A DNA stretch of 64,000 nucleotides, from positions 52,512,755-52,576,754 of the forward strand of contig NC_092635.1 of assembly GCF_039555335.1 (NCBI RefSeq), written 5' to 3'. Each line of letters starts with the position of its first letter. Within the stretch, counting starts at the first letter, position 1. Both the position numbers and the translations under genes were made by a program. The notes under the pieces are model-generated. The model did no database searches and was not told the origin of the DNA. It saw only the letters and a program-made list of their open reading frames with translations. This DNA comes from Amphiura filiformis (Eukaryota; Echinodermata; Ophiuroidea; Amphilepidida; Amphiuridae). Below are positions 22,819 to 32,215 of this stretch, in pieces.

Positions 22819-25800
22819 AAAATAAAAATAAAAATAAAAATAAAAATAAAAATAAAATAAAAATAAAAATAAAAATAAAATTTTATTTTTGTTTTCAAAA
22901 GCTTCCCTCCTCCAAATAAAAACAATAGGTCTCACCATGGCCCTGATTCAGTAACAAATCTATCCAGAACTGATCCATCCCTGAATCCATTGGCTAGTGG
23001 TCCACAAATGAATCACCTTTAAAGTTGCATTAATCATTTATACAAATGCACAAAAGACTGAAGTCATACAAGTTTTTGTGGTCAGTTAACTGAAAATGAT
23101 GGGTAAAACTAAAGCCATGATTTCTCTGTGTTACAAAACTTAAAATCCGTGTTACAAATTGGATGATTTCCGTGATTTTCCGTTTTCTACAATAAAGCAC
23201 CGAAAAGTTAAAACAAGTTACACAGTTTTTCACTATTTTGTGGCATTTTCAAATTTCAGTGAGCAAACCCTGAATTCTGTGAATTTGTCCGTTTTTCCGT
23301 ATTACGGAGAAATCATGGCTTTAGGTAAAACTTTTAAAGTGAAATGGCACAGAGCTGAACATCTCTCATGAAATGCATGATGCTATCTGGTACAGTGTAG
23401 CTATAATACATGTAATTAAATTGGTGATGTACTAATGCAATGTATGCATATGTACATTATACATGTACATAATTAAATACATTTATGTAGCAGCTATTCC
23501 AATTCTGACAGATAAACATATTCATAAGTTCCCAAAATTACACCAGCTGGTAAAACAATATATTTTTGCTTTTGTTCTTTTTTCAAGCTGTTTAATCATT
23601 TAACGATTCTGATGGACACATTAATAGGGTGAAAATAATTAAAATAGGGATGGCAGTCCAAAATAGATCGTCAGAAGATCTATACGGGTAGTGAACACCA
23701 CTACAAAGCGCAGTAACTGGAATTGAACTGTTCATGTGAGACCTTTTTTTTTTTATCATTTTACAAGTTGACCTCAAATGACAGTGCATTTTTTTACTTG
23801 TCACTGAGGTGGGTTTTTTTCGCTCACCAGTGGGCAAAGTGTTGACCTCCCATCCCCGCCCTAGAAATCAAATGGTTCACCCCTAAAACAATAGTATATG
23901 AGAATTTGGCTCCAAGCCACTAATAATTACCTCCAGGTGATCTTGATCCATTGCTATTCACCGCAGGCATGCCCAGTAGATTCTTGTCTCCATCAGCCAT
24001 TGTAGGGGTACTCATTGAATGTGCTACTGGTGTCTTTGCTGGCATGGGTGATGTCATCGGCGTGGCCCCTATGTCCTGGAGTTGTTTGAAATCTTGCATA
24101 GCTAAATCCCAATTCCAATGCTGACCTGTTTCGAAAATGGGAAAAAAATGGAAAAAACAGTTTACAAAATTTGTTTTCAAAATGGTAATTCCAGTCACAG
24201 AAACATACCAAAAATAGTGGAAACAAATAAAATAGGAAAATACATGTGTGTTCTATCCATATTTCTTTTTCCAGCACATGCGATACACCCAAAGGTATTT
24301 GTTACCTTTTTACCATTGCCTATGCTATAATACCTTCTAAAGTAGATTATTTGATCCTATCTACAGACGAATCCAACAAGCCAAGTGATGGTCAGAATTC
24401 ATTTGGCCATTACTGGGTCCCCTCCAAACAAAACTGGTGTTGTGACTGCCCTACTGGGTGGATTAAAACCGCTTAAAAATTTATGTTATATTGTATTGTG
24501 TTGTAAACTTTCATCATTCTTCTGTCTCTGTGTAACACGGGTGATGGAATGCAGTTTAAAATCCCCACAAAAGCTGCATGATTTCACATTTCAGGTGGGA
24601 TAGACCCAGCAGGAACCCAGCTATGGCTGGCATTGAGGTGTAGGAAAGCGTGAAATTGGATTCGTCTATAGCAATCATGAAGGCCTAAGGGGCTTTGCAA
24701 TAATTATGTGTACCCTCGGGGTGGTGAATTCTCAAATGAACTGCCAAAAATCGCTTGCTCCCCCCCTTTGGCCATGCCAAAAACCTTTGCCCCCCCTTTT
24801 CGATGTGCCAAAAAACCTTTACCTATAATTAATTAATTATTGCACCACCCCTAACAGATTTAGTATGTCTCAAAGCTGTCATGTGCCTTGGTTTTGTCAT
24901 GAAATTTTGTCTCAGATAAATTGACCACTTTAATTTTTCCCTATATTTTTTTTTTAAATATACCCCCCCCAAAAAAAAACCATTTATTTGTTGGTAGAAA
25001 TGGTAGAAATGTGTGATTATTTATAACAATTTTGTAAAAAGTAGAAAATGTTTGTTGCCATAACAACAACCCTTTGGCATTTTAAGGCTTACACATTAAA
25101 TCAATCCAGATCTGTCTTTTTCGTCACTATAAAAATTGTGTCTTGCTTGGGCAATGTAATGGTACATCATGGGGTATAGCTTGGGATGAACATGCATGGC
25201 TTGTAAATGGCTAAATGACTCTATCACTGAGTAGACTTATCTTTTGGCCAACTTTGTCAGAAATGTCATGGCCCTGAGTTGCCAGATTGTTGCCACATTA
25301 AGGGGTATGAAAGTTTGGACAGTATTTATTGTGGGACATTAGAGCACATCAGACATATCAATTGCATTCTGAATCTGAAGAATGTCCTTCTGATATCAAA
25401 TAATTTTGATTTTTTGAAATTAGCAATGTAATACACATTTTATGGCAAATCATTAAAATTGATATTTTTGATATTTAACAGTACTTGAAGTAAACTTTAC
25501 AAATCTGATTATTTATACTTAAAGTGTATGTAGGTGGGATGAAAAGCCGACGATCAATTGAAAAATTTGACCTTTCGTATTGAAGATATGGATTATTTTT
25601 CCCAAAACACCAAAAAATAGGTCTTTTTGGGAAAAAATCCATATCTTCAATATAAAAGGTCAAAATTTTCAATTGATCGTTTTTTCCTCCCAGCTACATA
25701 CACTTTAAGAATATATCATTAGATTTATAAAATTTATTTCGAGGACTGTTATATATCAAAAATTTGAAAAATATCAAATTTTAATAATTTGTCATAAAAT

Positions 25801-28630
25801 TTGTATTATATTGTGAATTTCAAAATTATTATTAGATATCAGAAAGACATGCTTCGTATTCAGAATGCAATTCGATATGTCTGAGGTGCTCTCATGTCCC
25901 ACAAAAAATACTGTTGAAACACCATAAACGCTCATTCTAGATCCCTTAAAATTAAAAAGCAGTAGTCTCAAAAAGTACAAATTTAATTTGAATGTTCATG
26001 TGAAACCATCAGCACTAGGTGTGTTAGAATTTGTTCATGTATTCATATTAAGTACCTGTACATTAATTTATTCTTGTAAGTTGGTTTGGACTTTGGACAA
26101 CAGATCCAGCTTTTACAGCGGGTTTTAAAACTTAATTCTGTACATTTTGTTACTCACCACTTCATACATGCAGATGAAGTTGTAGGTGGAGGTCAATAAA
26201 TATTAAACGAAGTGTGTGAAATTCAGTACTGGAAATAATTAGGGTTGTCCAGTTGAAATCCATACACCCCTATGGAAGCCATGACCTTAATCTTCCACAC
26301 AGGGAGTGTGAATTTTAAATGGGTTTGACCGGTTCCTGAATGGGTGAATCTGTTTGAAATCTACACTCTCTGTGTGAAAAATTAAGGTTATGTCATATAG
26401 GGAGAATGGAATTTAACTGGAATTGCTAAAAACAAACTAATAATGAGACAGGTCATTCAAATCAATTCAACAACTCTTCCTAGATACCTTAAACAGGAGC
26501 CAACTGTTGTTATTGTTAAACGGTATTAAAATGAATCCACACTTTTAAAGTAGCACATACGCGAATGCAAGTTCATTCATGCCTGGAACTTGTGTGTGTA
26601 CACAAGTTTGAGTTGCCAGAAGAAAATTAAAAGAAAATTATATTAAAGCAGCAAAAAAAAACCAGTTTATTTACCTAAAACTTTAAAAAAGCATAGCTCA
26701 CACTAGTTTTTTTGCAAAATGTTTGAGAGTCTTATGAGATACAAACCTTTAATTTTTCTTGACCTACAATGTACATGTAATTTCTTCGAAAATAAAGTTA
26801 CCATACATGGACATACATGTTTTTACCATTTTTGCAGTGCAAAAATGGTACATGTTTTTACCATTTTCGATGCATTCTTGACGGCTCAGAGAGTGATACT
26901 ACAAAAACATCTATTAAGTGATGCATGTTGCTTATAATTAACTTTTTTCATCATACTGAATTGCTGGACCTTTAAAATCAAAATTTATCATAGAAAATTG
27001 GAAAACAAAACAAATATGGACCAACTCCAGACAACAATATCGTTGCTGGTAGGGACAAGAACCAGTGTTCGAAATAAGTACTTATCCTCTTGTCCAAAAA
27101 TCACTGGGGACAAACAAATTGAGCTATCTACTTATCCCCTGGACAACCACTATATTTTACTTCCAAAAATATAACACATTTTGGGGACAACCAAAATGCT
27201 TTGAGGACAAGCAGAATTTGTACTTTAGTTGTCCTCAGGACAACCTCCAAATTTTTCTTATTTCAGACACTGACAAGAACCAAAAAAAAAAATATTTGAT
27301 ACAGCCAATGTTTGTTAGATATATACAAATACACTGACACATAAAGATGACTCATCTTGCCATAAGGTCTCCATTCAGACAATCTAAATATGACTAAACA
27401 ATGGGAAACTATGTCAAATACTCCTACGACCTGACATTTGTGGGCAAGCTGAAATCAGTACAAGTCAGAGCAAGATTTTTTGACCTACAGCAAGTCATCT
27501 TTTGTAAACAGCCCAATACCACACCTAAATCACGCTGTTGGGATCACTGATTACTGCAACACAGAAAAATGTTAATGTAAGCTGCCCCTGACATGTATGA
27601 CACATAGTTCTTTTGAGAGCTCAAGTAAAAAATACATATTTTTTGATAATGCAGAGCTCAAATGCTTTTGTGTGAATGAAACTTAAAGGTGAATTTGTGA
27701 TCTCTTTCCAGTGAAGACTGTTTGTTTGTGACTTTCTTTTATTACTAATCACACGTTGTTGTTTTGATTTTTTAAGTTTTTTAAGTTAAATTTGAGCAAT
27801 CCTTAAAACAACCTGATTCTGCATAGAATTTCTTCCCATTTGGCATCTGTTTCTCTGTGCCACCTCACATTTCCTTGAGCCCAAGCTAGTTTTTAATAAT
27901 TTGCCATAAAATTTGTATGTATATCACAAATTTCAAAAAATCAAAATCATATTTGATATCAGAAGAACATTCCTCGTATTCAGATTAAACATGTCTGATG
28001 TGCTCTCAGGTTCCACAAAAAATACTGTGCAAACATTGCTATCCATTTCCTTAACTAACCTTAAAGCCATAATGTGTGATTTGCTTCACAGCGACGCCCT
28101 CAATTTTACTCGGATTTCTACTTTGTGCATAATTATAATGCCCAGTGGTGTACTAAAATTCCACGTAAAAGACTAAGCCTGAAGTGCTTTAATAACAGTA
28201 AAACTTTTTATATTAAAACCGGGTCGACCCGGTTTTATTCAGAGTTCATCGATCAACTGCTTGCTAACATCTCCCGTGGATGTCAGCTTATGTGTAGGCC
28301 CCCTACACTGTACTTATGTATACACACGTCGAGCGCGATGCTCCATGCAGTATTACATGTTATGATCGGCGAGCGTAGTACACACATTGTAGGCGCTGGA
28401 ATGAAATCGCAATTTTCTTCGTTATACCTCATTTGTTTGACTCGAAATTAAAAGAAGATAATGAGATCAGTGAAAACAAACATTTAAATAGGAATCTATT
28501 CTTTATGCAAATCACACATTATTGCTTTAATATATCTAGCACACTTACCTTCCAGTAAGTCCTGTGCCAATCCAGGATCTGTCTTTGTGACAGATATGAA
28601 TTGGGACAGCATATTATTGGAAGAAGCCAT
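9580..28630 (-). CDS. OTUD7: OTUD7/Cezanne-like OTU deubiquitinase, nine coding exons
   Basis: Cysteine protease that removes ubiquitin; vertebrate Cezanne prefers Lys11-linked chains and restrains NF-kB signalling (family knowledge). Coding exons on the minus strand: 28630-28549, 24125-23931, 19795-19562, 18398-18306, 17258-17122, 16461-16346, 15159-14928, 12681-12570, 11063-9580. All junctions are AG/GT and phases agree, giving about 894 codons (human OTUD7A and OTUD7B are roughly 840-930). Visible domains: UBA-like at residues 1-50, OTU at about 160-400 with GDGNC (Cys194), the FGGIYLPL block and His380 in AAHFSALV, a basic and Pro/Gln-rich disordered part at about 430-840, and an A20 zinc finger at 850-870 (C-x4-C-x11-C-x2-C). 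Codons 526-668 are readable only in another frame, so the gene as printed is interrupted. The OTUD7A versus OTUD7B choice cannot be made; it is probably the single pre-duplication orthologue. Confidence 0.93.
11184..11579. mobile_element. Inverted-repeat element in intron 8 (AAAGACTA ends)
   Basis: TATAATTGAAGACATAATTA..AAAAGACTA at the left is inverted at the right (TAGTCTTTTTACTTGTCTTT..AATTATA). Same ends as 8694-8816, with about 270 bp more internal sequence. Confidence 0.7.
11762..12048. mobile_element. MITE in intron 8, TAA flanks
   Basis: The left end GCCCTAAAAAAAATTGTATG and the right end (CAATACAACCTTTTTTTGGG) are inverted repeats. TAA lies at 11759-11761 and 12049-12051. Inner GGTCGGTC motifs are shared with 6.0 and 19.1 kb. 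PIF/Harbinger-like by its 3-bp TWA target. Confidence 0.6.
12167..12526. mobile_element. TTAA-flanked palindromic MITE in intron 8 (piggyBac-like)
   Basis: GGGGTACTACACCCATGTGG at the left and GAGGGGTGTAGTATCCCC at the right, with TTAA on each side (12163-12166, 12527-12530). Long arms carry TGGGGCAAGGAATCCAATTA and its inverse. A subfamily of the elements at 13765, 42820 and 54631. Confidence 0.85.
12570..12681 (-). CDS. OTUD7: OTUD7-like exon 8 (catalytic histidine)
   Basis: Acceptor TACCTATAG and donor GTAAAG. Encodes [20 protein letters not shown] then [17 protein letters not shown]. His380 in AAHFSALV corresponds to the catalytic histidine of Cezanne. Ends in phase 1. Confidence 0.93.
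13357..13560 (+). mobile_element. tRNA-derived SINE in intron 7
   Basis: GTCTGTGTAGCTCATGGTTA holds an A box (TAGCTCATGGTTAGAG) and GGTTTAAGTCC at 13408-13418 is a good B box; the tRNA-like head spans about 75 bp. The body (CCGGAGTTTTTACTCTGG, then CAGGCCATCCAGAAAATGCC) is of another family than 8055-8228. Confidence 0.65.
13765..14127. mobile_element. TTAA-flanked palindromic MITE in intron 7
   Basis: GGGGGTACTACACCCCTGTC ... GGCCAGGGGTGTAGTACCCC, with TTAA at 13761-13764 and 14128-14131. Arms of about 150 bp flank a unique centre (TGGAGTTACAGTCAAAAATG). No transposase. Confidence 0.9.
14326..14477. repeat. Palindrome in intron 7
   Basis: AATAATATTGGATGGCTGAG and ATGATACCATAACATAT return inverted at 14420-14477. 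The centre holds GGACGAGTCAGCGGCGAGTTC. Confidence 0.7.
14928..15159 (-). CDS. OTUD7: OTUD7-like exon 7 (OTU core, ubiquitin-binding part)
   Basis: Acceptor TTTTTTCAG and donor GTGGGTGCG. After an acidic loop it encodes [20 protein letters not shown] and [16 protein letters not shown], the most conserved run of the family. Ends in phase 0. Confidence 0.95.
15553..15690. repeat. Palindromic element in intron 6
   Basis: GTTCTTTGTTTCACACGCAC.. and GTCCTTTGTGAATG are mirrored by CATTCACAAAGGAACTGGCT..CAAACAAAGAAC. The arms are imperfect. Confidence 0.55.
15747..15909. mobile_element. hAT-type MITE, perfect 8-bp TSD
   Basis: Ends CAGCGTTCGAAATA and TATTTCGAACACTG are inverted repeats. GGTAGCAC stands directly on both sides (15739-15746 and 15910-15917). 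An 8-bp duplication with CA..TG ends is typical of hAT transposons. The inside repeats GGCCTGTAACTTTTTGGCC-like phrases. Confidence 0.9.
16346..16461 (-). CDS. OTUD7: OTUD7-like exon 6 (OTU core)
   Basis: Acceptor ACATTGCAG and donor GTAAGTGTGA. Encodes [20 protein letters not shown] and ASAEPR, matching the GLVYTEDEWQKEWNELIKLAS block of vertebrate Cezanne, then a Pro-rich loop ([10 protein letters not shown]). Confidence 0.93.
17001..17093. mobile_element. Truncated CCATACACC-family MITE in intron 5
   Basis: AGGCTATTTCAGTTGAAAGC and ACATGACCTTAATCTCCCAC are present with the inverse CAAGGTCATGTCTTCC; the right terminus is missing. Confidence 0.6.
17122..17258 (-). CDS. OTUD7: OTUD7-like exon 5 (OTU core)
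   Basis: Acceptor TTTTCCGTAG and donor GTCAGTTGAG. Encodes [20 protein letters not shown] and, further on, [15 protein letters not shown], both nearly invariant in OTUD7 proteins. Ends in phase 0. Confidence 0.95.
17259..18305. other. Intron 4, no defined element
   Basis: About 1 kb. A phrase TGACCGCTAGAGGTCACAGA near 17480 looks like an interspersed repeat, but no ends or duplications could be fixed. Nothing coding. Confidence 0.4.
18306..18398 (-). CDS. OTUD7: OTUD7-like exon 4 (catalytic cysteine)
   Basis: Acceptor CCCTACAG and donor GTAAGTCTT. Encodes [20 protein letters not shown] followed by NCLLHAASL. The Cys of GDGNC is residue 194, the same number as the catalytic cysteine of human Cezanne. 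NWW and [14 protein letters not shown] are hallmark OTUD7/A20-family motifs, so an active protease is expected. Confidence 0.95.
19122..19527. mobile_element. A-rich-ended MITE in intron 3, near the exon 3 donor
   Basis: GGCAAAAAAAAAAAGATTGT (through TTGC) at the left is inverted at the right (GCAAACTATC..TTTGGGC). ACCGACCGACCC and CTGACCGACCC are inner repeats. It lies about 35 bp from the exon 3 donor. Confidence 0.55.
19562..19795 (-). CDS. OTUD7: OTUD7-like exon 3 (linker and OTU domain start)
   Basis: Acceptor TTTGTTTCAG and donor GTAAGTGTT. Encodes residues 93-171, including [11 protein letters not shown] and the OTU-proximal block [20 protein letters not shown], close to the FQLPDLTVYNEDFRSFIERD block of vertebrate Cezanne. 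The exon ends in phase 1. Confidence 0.92.
20368..20587. mobile_element. MITE with TA target duplication in intron 2 (Tc1/mariner-like)
   Basis: CAGTCTGTCCACATAGAAG at the left and CTTCTATGTGGATAGACTG at the right; TA on both sides. The centre (20450-20540) is unusually GC-rich for this window (GGCGCGCC, CGAGCGCACTACGC). Confidence 0.75.
21442..21676. mobile_element. PIF/Harbinger-like MITE in intron 2, TAA duplication
   Basis: GGGACCGTTCACAAACACTT at the left and AGTGTTTGTGAACGGTCCC at the right, TAA on each side. The inside has repeated GGGGGGCCCTGAAA blocks. A second copy is at 48959-49241. Confidence 0.85.
22565..22882. repeat. (AAAAT)n microsatellite with a poly-A core
   Basis: About 318 bp of AAAAT/AAAAAT units on the plus strand with a 29-A run near 22790-22816. 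Its reverse complement reads as a long Phe/Tyr/Leu-only frame, which is not a protein. Confidence 0.95.
22890..23930. other. Rest of intron 2, no defined element
   Basis: AT-rich with scattered short frames. TTCCGTGATTTTCCGTTTTC-like phrases at 23165 and 23290 suggest a decayed repeat. Nothing coding is recognised. Confidence 0.35.
23931..24125 (-). CDS. OTUD7: OTUD7-like exon 2 (UBA-like domain end)
   Basis: Acceptor AACAG, then the split Gly codon and [19 protein letters not shown], which completes the UBA-like fold (vertebrate Cezanne has NWDVNAALSDFEQL here). The rest is a Pro/Ser/Thr-rich linker ending RSPG before donor GTAATT. It encodes residues 28-93. Confidence 0.9.
25302..25945. 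mobile_element. TTAA-flanked palindromic MITE in intron 1 (644 bp)
   Basis: TTAA at 25298-25301 and 25946-25949. The arms contain GTGGGACATTAGAGCACATC / CTCATGTCCCAC and a central stem GATATGGATTATTTTTCCC / GGGAAAAAATCCATATC. Partial relatives: 27888-28060 and 47795-47977. Confidence 0.8.
26242..26428. mobile_element. CCATACACC-family palindromic MITE in intron 1
   Basis: GGGTTGTCCAGTTGAAATCC, CATGACCTTAATCTTCCACA and their inverted partners; the terminal AATTTAACTGGAATTGC is worn. Confidence 0.7.
27063..27272. mobile_element. hAT-type MITE in intron 1, perfect 8-bp TSD
   Basis: CAGTGTTCGAAATAAG and CTTATTTCAGACACTG ends; ACAAGAAC directly on both sides (27055-27062, 27273-27280). The inside repeats ACTTATCC and GGACAA words. 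The ends resemble those at 15747. Confidence 0.9.
27888..28060. mobile_element. Half copy of the 25302 MITE family
   Basis: AATAATTTGCCATAAAATTTG, TTTGATATCAGAAGAACATT and ATGTCTGATGTGCTCTCAGG match the right arm of 25302-25945 and end CCTTAACTAACC. The left half is missing. Confidence 0.7.
28065..28526. mobile_element. TTAA-flanked element next to the exon 1 donor
   Basis: AGCCATAATGTGTGATTTGC at the left and GCAAATCACACATTATTGCT at the right differ at one base; TTAA on both sides. The inside holds a perfect 22-bp palindrome centred on GGGTCGACCC (28215-28236). The right end is 16 bp from the exon 1 donor motif (28543-28548). Confidence 0.85.
28549..28630 (-). CDS. OTUD7: OTUD7-like exon 1 (UBA-like domain start)
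   Basis: Starts [20 protein letters not shown] and ends LAQDLLE plus the first base of a Gly codon, followed by donor GTAAGTGTG. The [10 protein letters not shown] run matches the Cezanne UBA-like helix, which supports this ATG as the start. A TTAA-flanked transposon begins only about 20 bp past the donor. Confidence 0.9.
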
Positions 28631-28672
28631 CTCTCAACATGTACCTTGCTGGGCTGCGTTGAATACTTGACG

Positions 28673-28682
28673 CTTTTTTATA
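28673..28682 (-). promoter_or_regulatory. TATA-like sequence upstream of the OTUD7-like ATG
   Basis: TATAAAAAAG on the minus strand 43 bp before the ATG. It could place transcription start very close to the ATG, but the true 5' exon may lie further upstream. Confidence 0.15.
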
Positions 28683-29125
28683 AGCACCATTCTATAGGAT
28701 GATTTTCAAAGAAAAACAAAACAATGAAAAATTAATACTTGTTGTAGAAGTTACCGTAGTGATGTAATAGGATTAATTACATACCAACATTCGGGTTTAC
28801 ACTATTTTTAATGTATTGCCCTGCACTAGACATTATGGTGTTCCTCTGCAATTGGACATAGATTATCAAAGAACAGGGATAAAGACCAGGATCGTAATTC
28901 TATAGAATTTTCACATCATGCTGATCACTAGCATCTGTGAGATTGGCATCTTTGAAAAAGGCGATATCGTTGTCAATCTATTTACATACACAGGTAATCA
29001 TTGACCGTGACGCATTCTATCACAAGCGCACTCACACTGTGAAGCGATAGTAAGCGCGAGTAGTTGGGCTGCTAATAAGGTATCAGAAACCAGGTAAAAG
29101 CAATCGATTTTTATATGAAACATAC

Positions 29126-29163
29126 CGTAAATTCCAATTCCAAGGCCCACAGACATGTTAAAC
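29126..29163 (-). other. Possible small upstream exon
   Basis: Minus strand: acceptor-like GTTTTTGCAG, 38 bases holding ATGTCTGTGGGCC, then donor-like GGTATGTTTC. None of the AG sites just upstream of the 28630 ATG joins it in frame, so it would be 5' UTR or chance. A richer stretch with CCAAATATGG and AAATATGGCG follows at 29330-29390 and could be a promoter. Confidence 0.15.
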
Positions 29164-29400
29164 CTGCAAAAACAACGAGAATCAACATGAATACAAAATA
29201 ATAAACAAAATTTTTATCAAAAATTTGTAAAAATAAACAATTTTTTTGCCTTTCCAAAAATCAAACAGGCTAAAATAGGACGACCAATAACAGAAGTGCG
29301 AATCACAATCTGTGCAAATAAGGTAGCGCGCATTCCAAATATGGTGGCCAGTGCACGAGCAGTTTGTTTGACGCACAAATATGGCGCTCGCTAAGGTTAC

Positions 29401-30797
29401 TAATATTTACCCTGGAACAATTACGTATTTGCGGTCAATTGAGAGATCTAAATAATGACCTCAATTTGCGTTCTTGTTTTTACAATTTATAATAAAATAT
29501 GATTGGATTACACACATCGCGTACAATGTATATTCATGAGGTTATGAATAATTTGCTATAAAATGACATGGTTTGACGAAAAATTAAAACTGCCTTTTTG
29601 TACCAAAAATTGTGGGTCAACCGTGTTGTCAATAGTCTTACTCCCGTCGGCCCGGCCATGCACTATACGTGTATGTATGTCAACTTGTTGCCATGCTCTC
29701 AGTCCGGGTTGTTCCATCCATTGCACTTACCCATTTCTCACCTCCCTGTTAAACATGTTTTAAGGGGACACCCTCACAAAATCTATTAGTAGGGCTTTTG
29801 CAGTTCCAGCCAATTTTCTCTGCATAGAAAACACCTTTGGCATTGCTTAAGGGTTGGTCTGAACCATGGAATTATATGGAAAACATTTTAGCCTTTTAAC
29901 TTCTAAATTGTTGATCTAAAGTTTATAAAAGTATACATATTTTGAATAGAAATACCTTACGAATCCAGTGGTGACGTCAGATTAATGCTCAATTTTGGAG
30001 AAAATCATCAAAAACCATGATTTTCACCCAAAAATTTACGTAAACCGTAACTAATTATTTTTTCAGTAAAAAATTTTTTCTTATTGATTTTCAAAAACTA
30101 GGTATGAAAATCTAGGATCCGTTTTTTTTTTTTTTTTGAATTTTGACCATCTTTTAGAAATATTCAATAAAAATGGTTGAAATTTGACAGTTTCAGCCTA
30201 ATTTAGGCAATACTGGTGTATATTTTTGATTTTTTACGGAAATTTAAAAAAAATGAAAAAACGGCTCCCAGAGGAAAAGGAGCTGTACACGAAAAGACCA
30301 AAATTTTACCTTTATTTTCTATAATGAATCTGTTAGCTTTAACGAAAAATTGAAAACATGAAAATTAACACGTTTTAAAATGCCGTTTTGTATCAAAAGT
30401 GGCAGTAGACAGCAATCAAACAACTCATGTTTTCAAATGTGATCATCTTGAATCCTGCAATTCACGCAGCTGGTATTCGCAATTAAGATACAACTTCCGC
30501 GCATGTTTTACGAAAATCCAAGCAATATTTTCCATAAAAAGAGTAATAATTGGTCGTCAAGCCGTATGAAATTCCTGGCCGGCCATGTTTTCGATCATGT
30601 TTTGTTGTGAGGCTCCGTTATGTACCGTACTCCTATAGATCTGCATGTTAAACGGCCAAAATAACCAGTACTGGTAGTTTTTTTTCACCTTACTGTGTAA
30701 TTTCAGCTCAAAATGGACAAAAACCTTTCCCGATAAGGCGATAATACTATTTCAGCATTTTGAGTACAGTATGGTAGAATAACAAATAACAAACAGC
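29401..30797. other. AT-rich non-coding stretch
   Basis: No gene or bounded repeat found; homopolymer runs near 30120 and short frames without motifs. It lies upstream of the OTUD7-like gene. Confidence 0.4.
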
Positions 30798-32215
30798 ACA
30801 CCCCCCTGATTTTGCATTTTCTCAAAAAATAAATTCAAGACAAGTGGTTCATATGTTACGAAATGAGGTACATTGTACACATTCTAGCGGTAGGGGAGAT
30901 TGGGGTTAGTTGGAACACGGGGTAAGTTGAAACATTGTATTTTTTTTTCTGACACAAAAAATTAATTTGGTAAAATACTGGCACCTAGTAATATGTATTA
31001 GTAAGGGTCATCCACCAAATTAGCAACAGCACAGATGCCCCACCAGTGTTGGCTTGGGAAAGGAATATCTGTTTTTTGACTTACTGACTAATTTTTATAC
31101 CCCTCAGAAAAGATGCGTTATCTCCATGTTGTTTGAAGATTCAGGGGATTATTTTTTTAGTATCATAAGCACTAGTAGTAAGTCCCAGAATAATGTTAAA
31201 TAAAAGTTTTATTGTATTTCTATTTTGTGTAATGAACTTTGAAATATAAAAATAGGCATCGGGGTTAGTTGAAACTTTTGAGGTGGGGTTAGTTGACACA
31301 TGAAAATCGCATAGAAAAATATGGTTAAAAATTTGACTTTTTAAAAATTTGTAACAGGTTTACCATATCTTCAATATTGCTTTAATATGGTTAAAAAGCA
31401 ATAATACAAGCAAAAAGTGCACACAGAAAGTACATTTTATAATATTTTAGGCTTCTCATATTTTGGTCCATGGCGACACTCGTCACCTTGTGTCCAACAT
31501 ATTGACCCGCACTCCCACATATTTATTTATTCATTTTTTCACACTGATTGTATGTTAAAGGGTGCCTTCAAGGGAAGTATAACCCTAACAACACAATAAT
31601 AATTATTTTGAAATTTTTACAAGCCGTGTTTCAACTAACCCCACCCTATGTTTCAACTTACCCCAGGGGTGGGGTTAGTTGAAACACTTTTTTTCAAATT
31701 TTCAAATTGGATTATATGAATAATCATAAGCAGGTCCAATAAAGTTTAAAGCTGTATTTGTAGCATGTATGTATATGTTTAATATACACCAATACGCGAT
31801 AATGAAAACGCGTAAAAAGGGTCGTTTTTCGTGGGTAGGCACGATACGCGCGTATCGCGTTTAGGGTGTCAAAAACATGAAAAATTGGAAAAAGGGTAGC
31901 AAAATTGCAATTTCTAAATACGCGGAAATGAGACTTAGGGGATGAAATTTGATGTTAGGAATGAAATCCCTGTTTAGGATGTCGTTTAGCCAAGGGTTAA
32001 ATCCTTGTTTAGGGTGCTTTTCAAAAGTTGATTATCGCGGATGGTGTACAGGCTACAATGGGGGAGTGACCCCGGGAGTAGGGCCTAACTGGATTCCTTG
32101 CCCTAGGCTGTATACATAACTTTTGTTACCCCGGTACCAGTGTGTTATCATTTTTTGAGAAAAATTCTAAAATAGTCACAAACTTATCAGGGGTGTACAT
32201 GTAGTACCATCTTAA
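30798..32215. mobile_element. TTAA-type MITE copy split by a phrase-rich insertion
   Basis: 30798-30892 (TTTGCATTTTCTCAAAAAAT, CAAGACAAGTGGTTCA, ATTCTAGCGGTA) matches the left half of 12167-12526. 32080-32215 (AACTGGATTCCTTGCCCTAG, ATCAGGGGTGTAC) matches its right half. Between them lies about 1.2 kb with seven GGGGTTAGTTGAAAC-type phrases on both strands (30903-31690), then a separate GTATCGCG-containing repeat (31790-32075). Confidence 0.6.

Noticed and set aside
22519..22938. Minus-strand 139- and 119-codon frames of Phe/Tyr/Leu
   Set aside because: They translate the (AAAAT)n microsatellite; no real protein composition.
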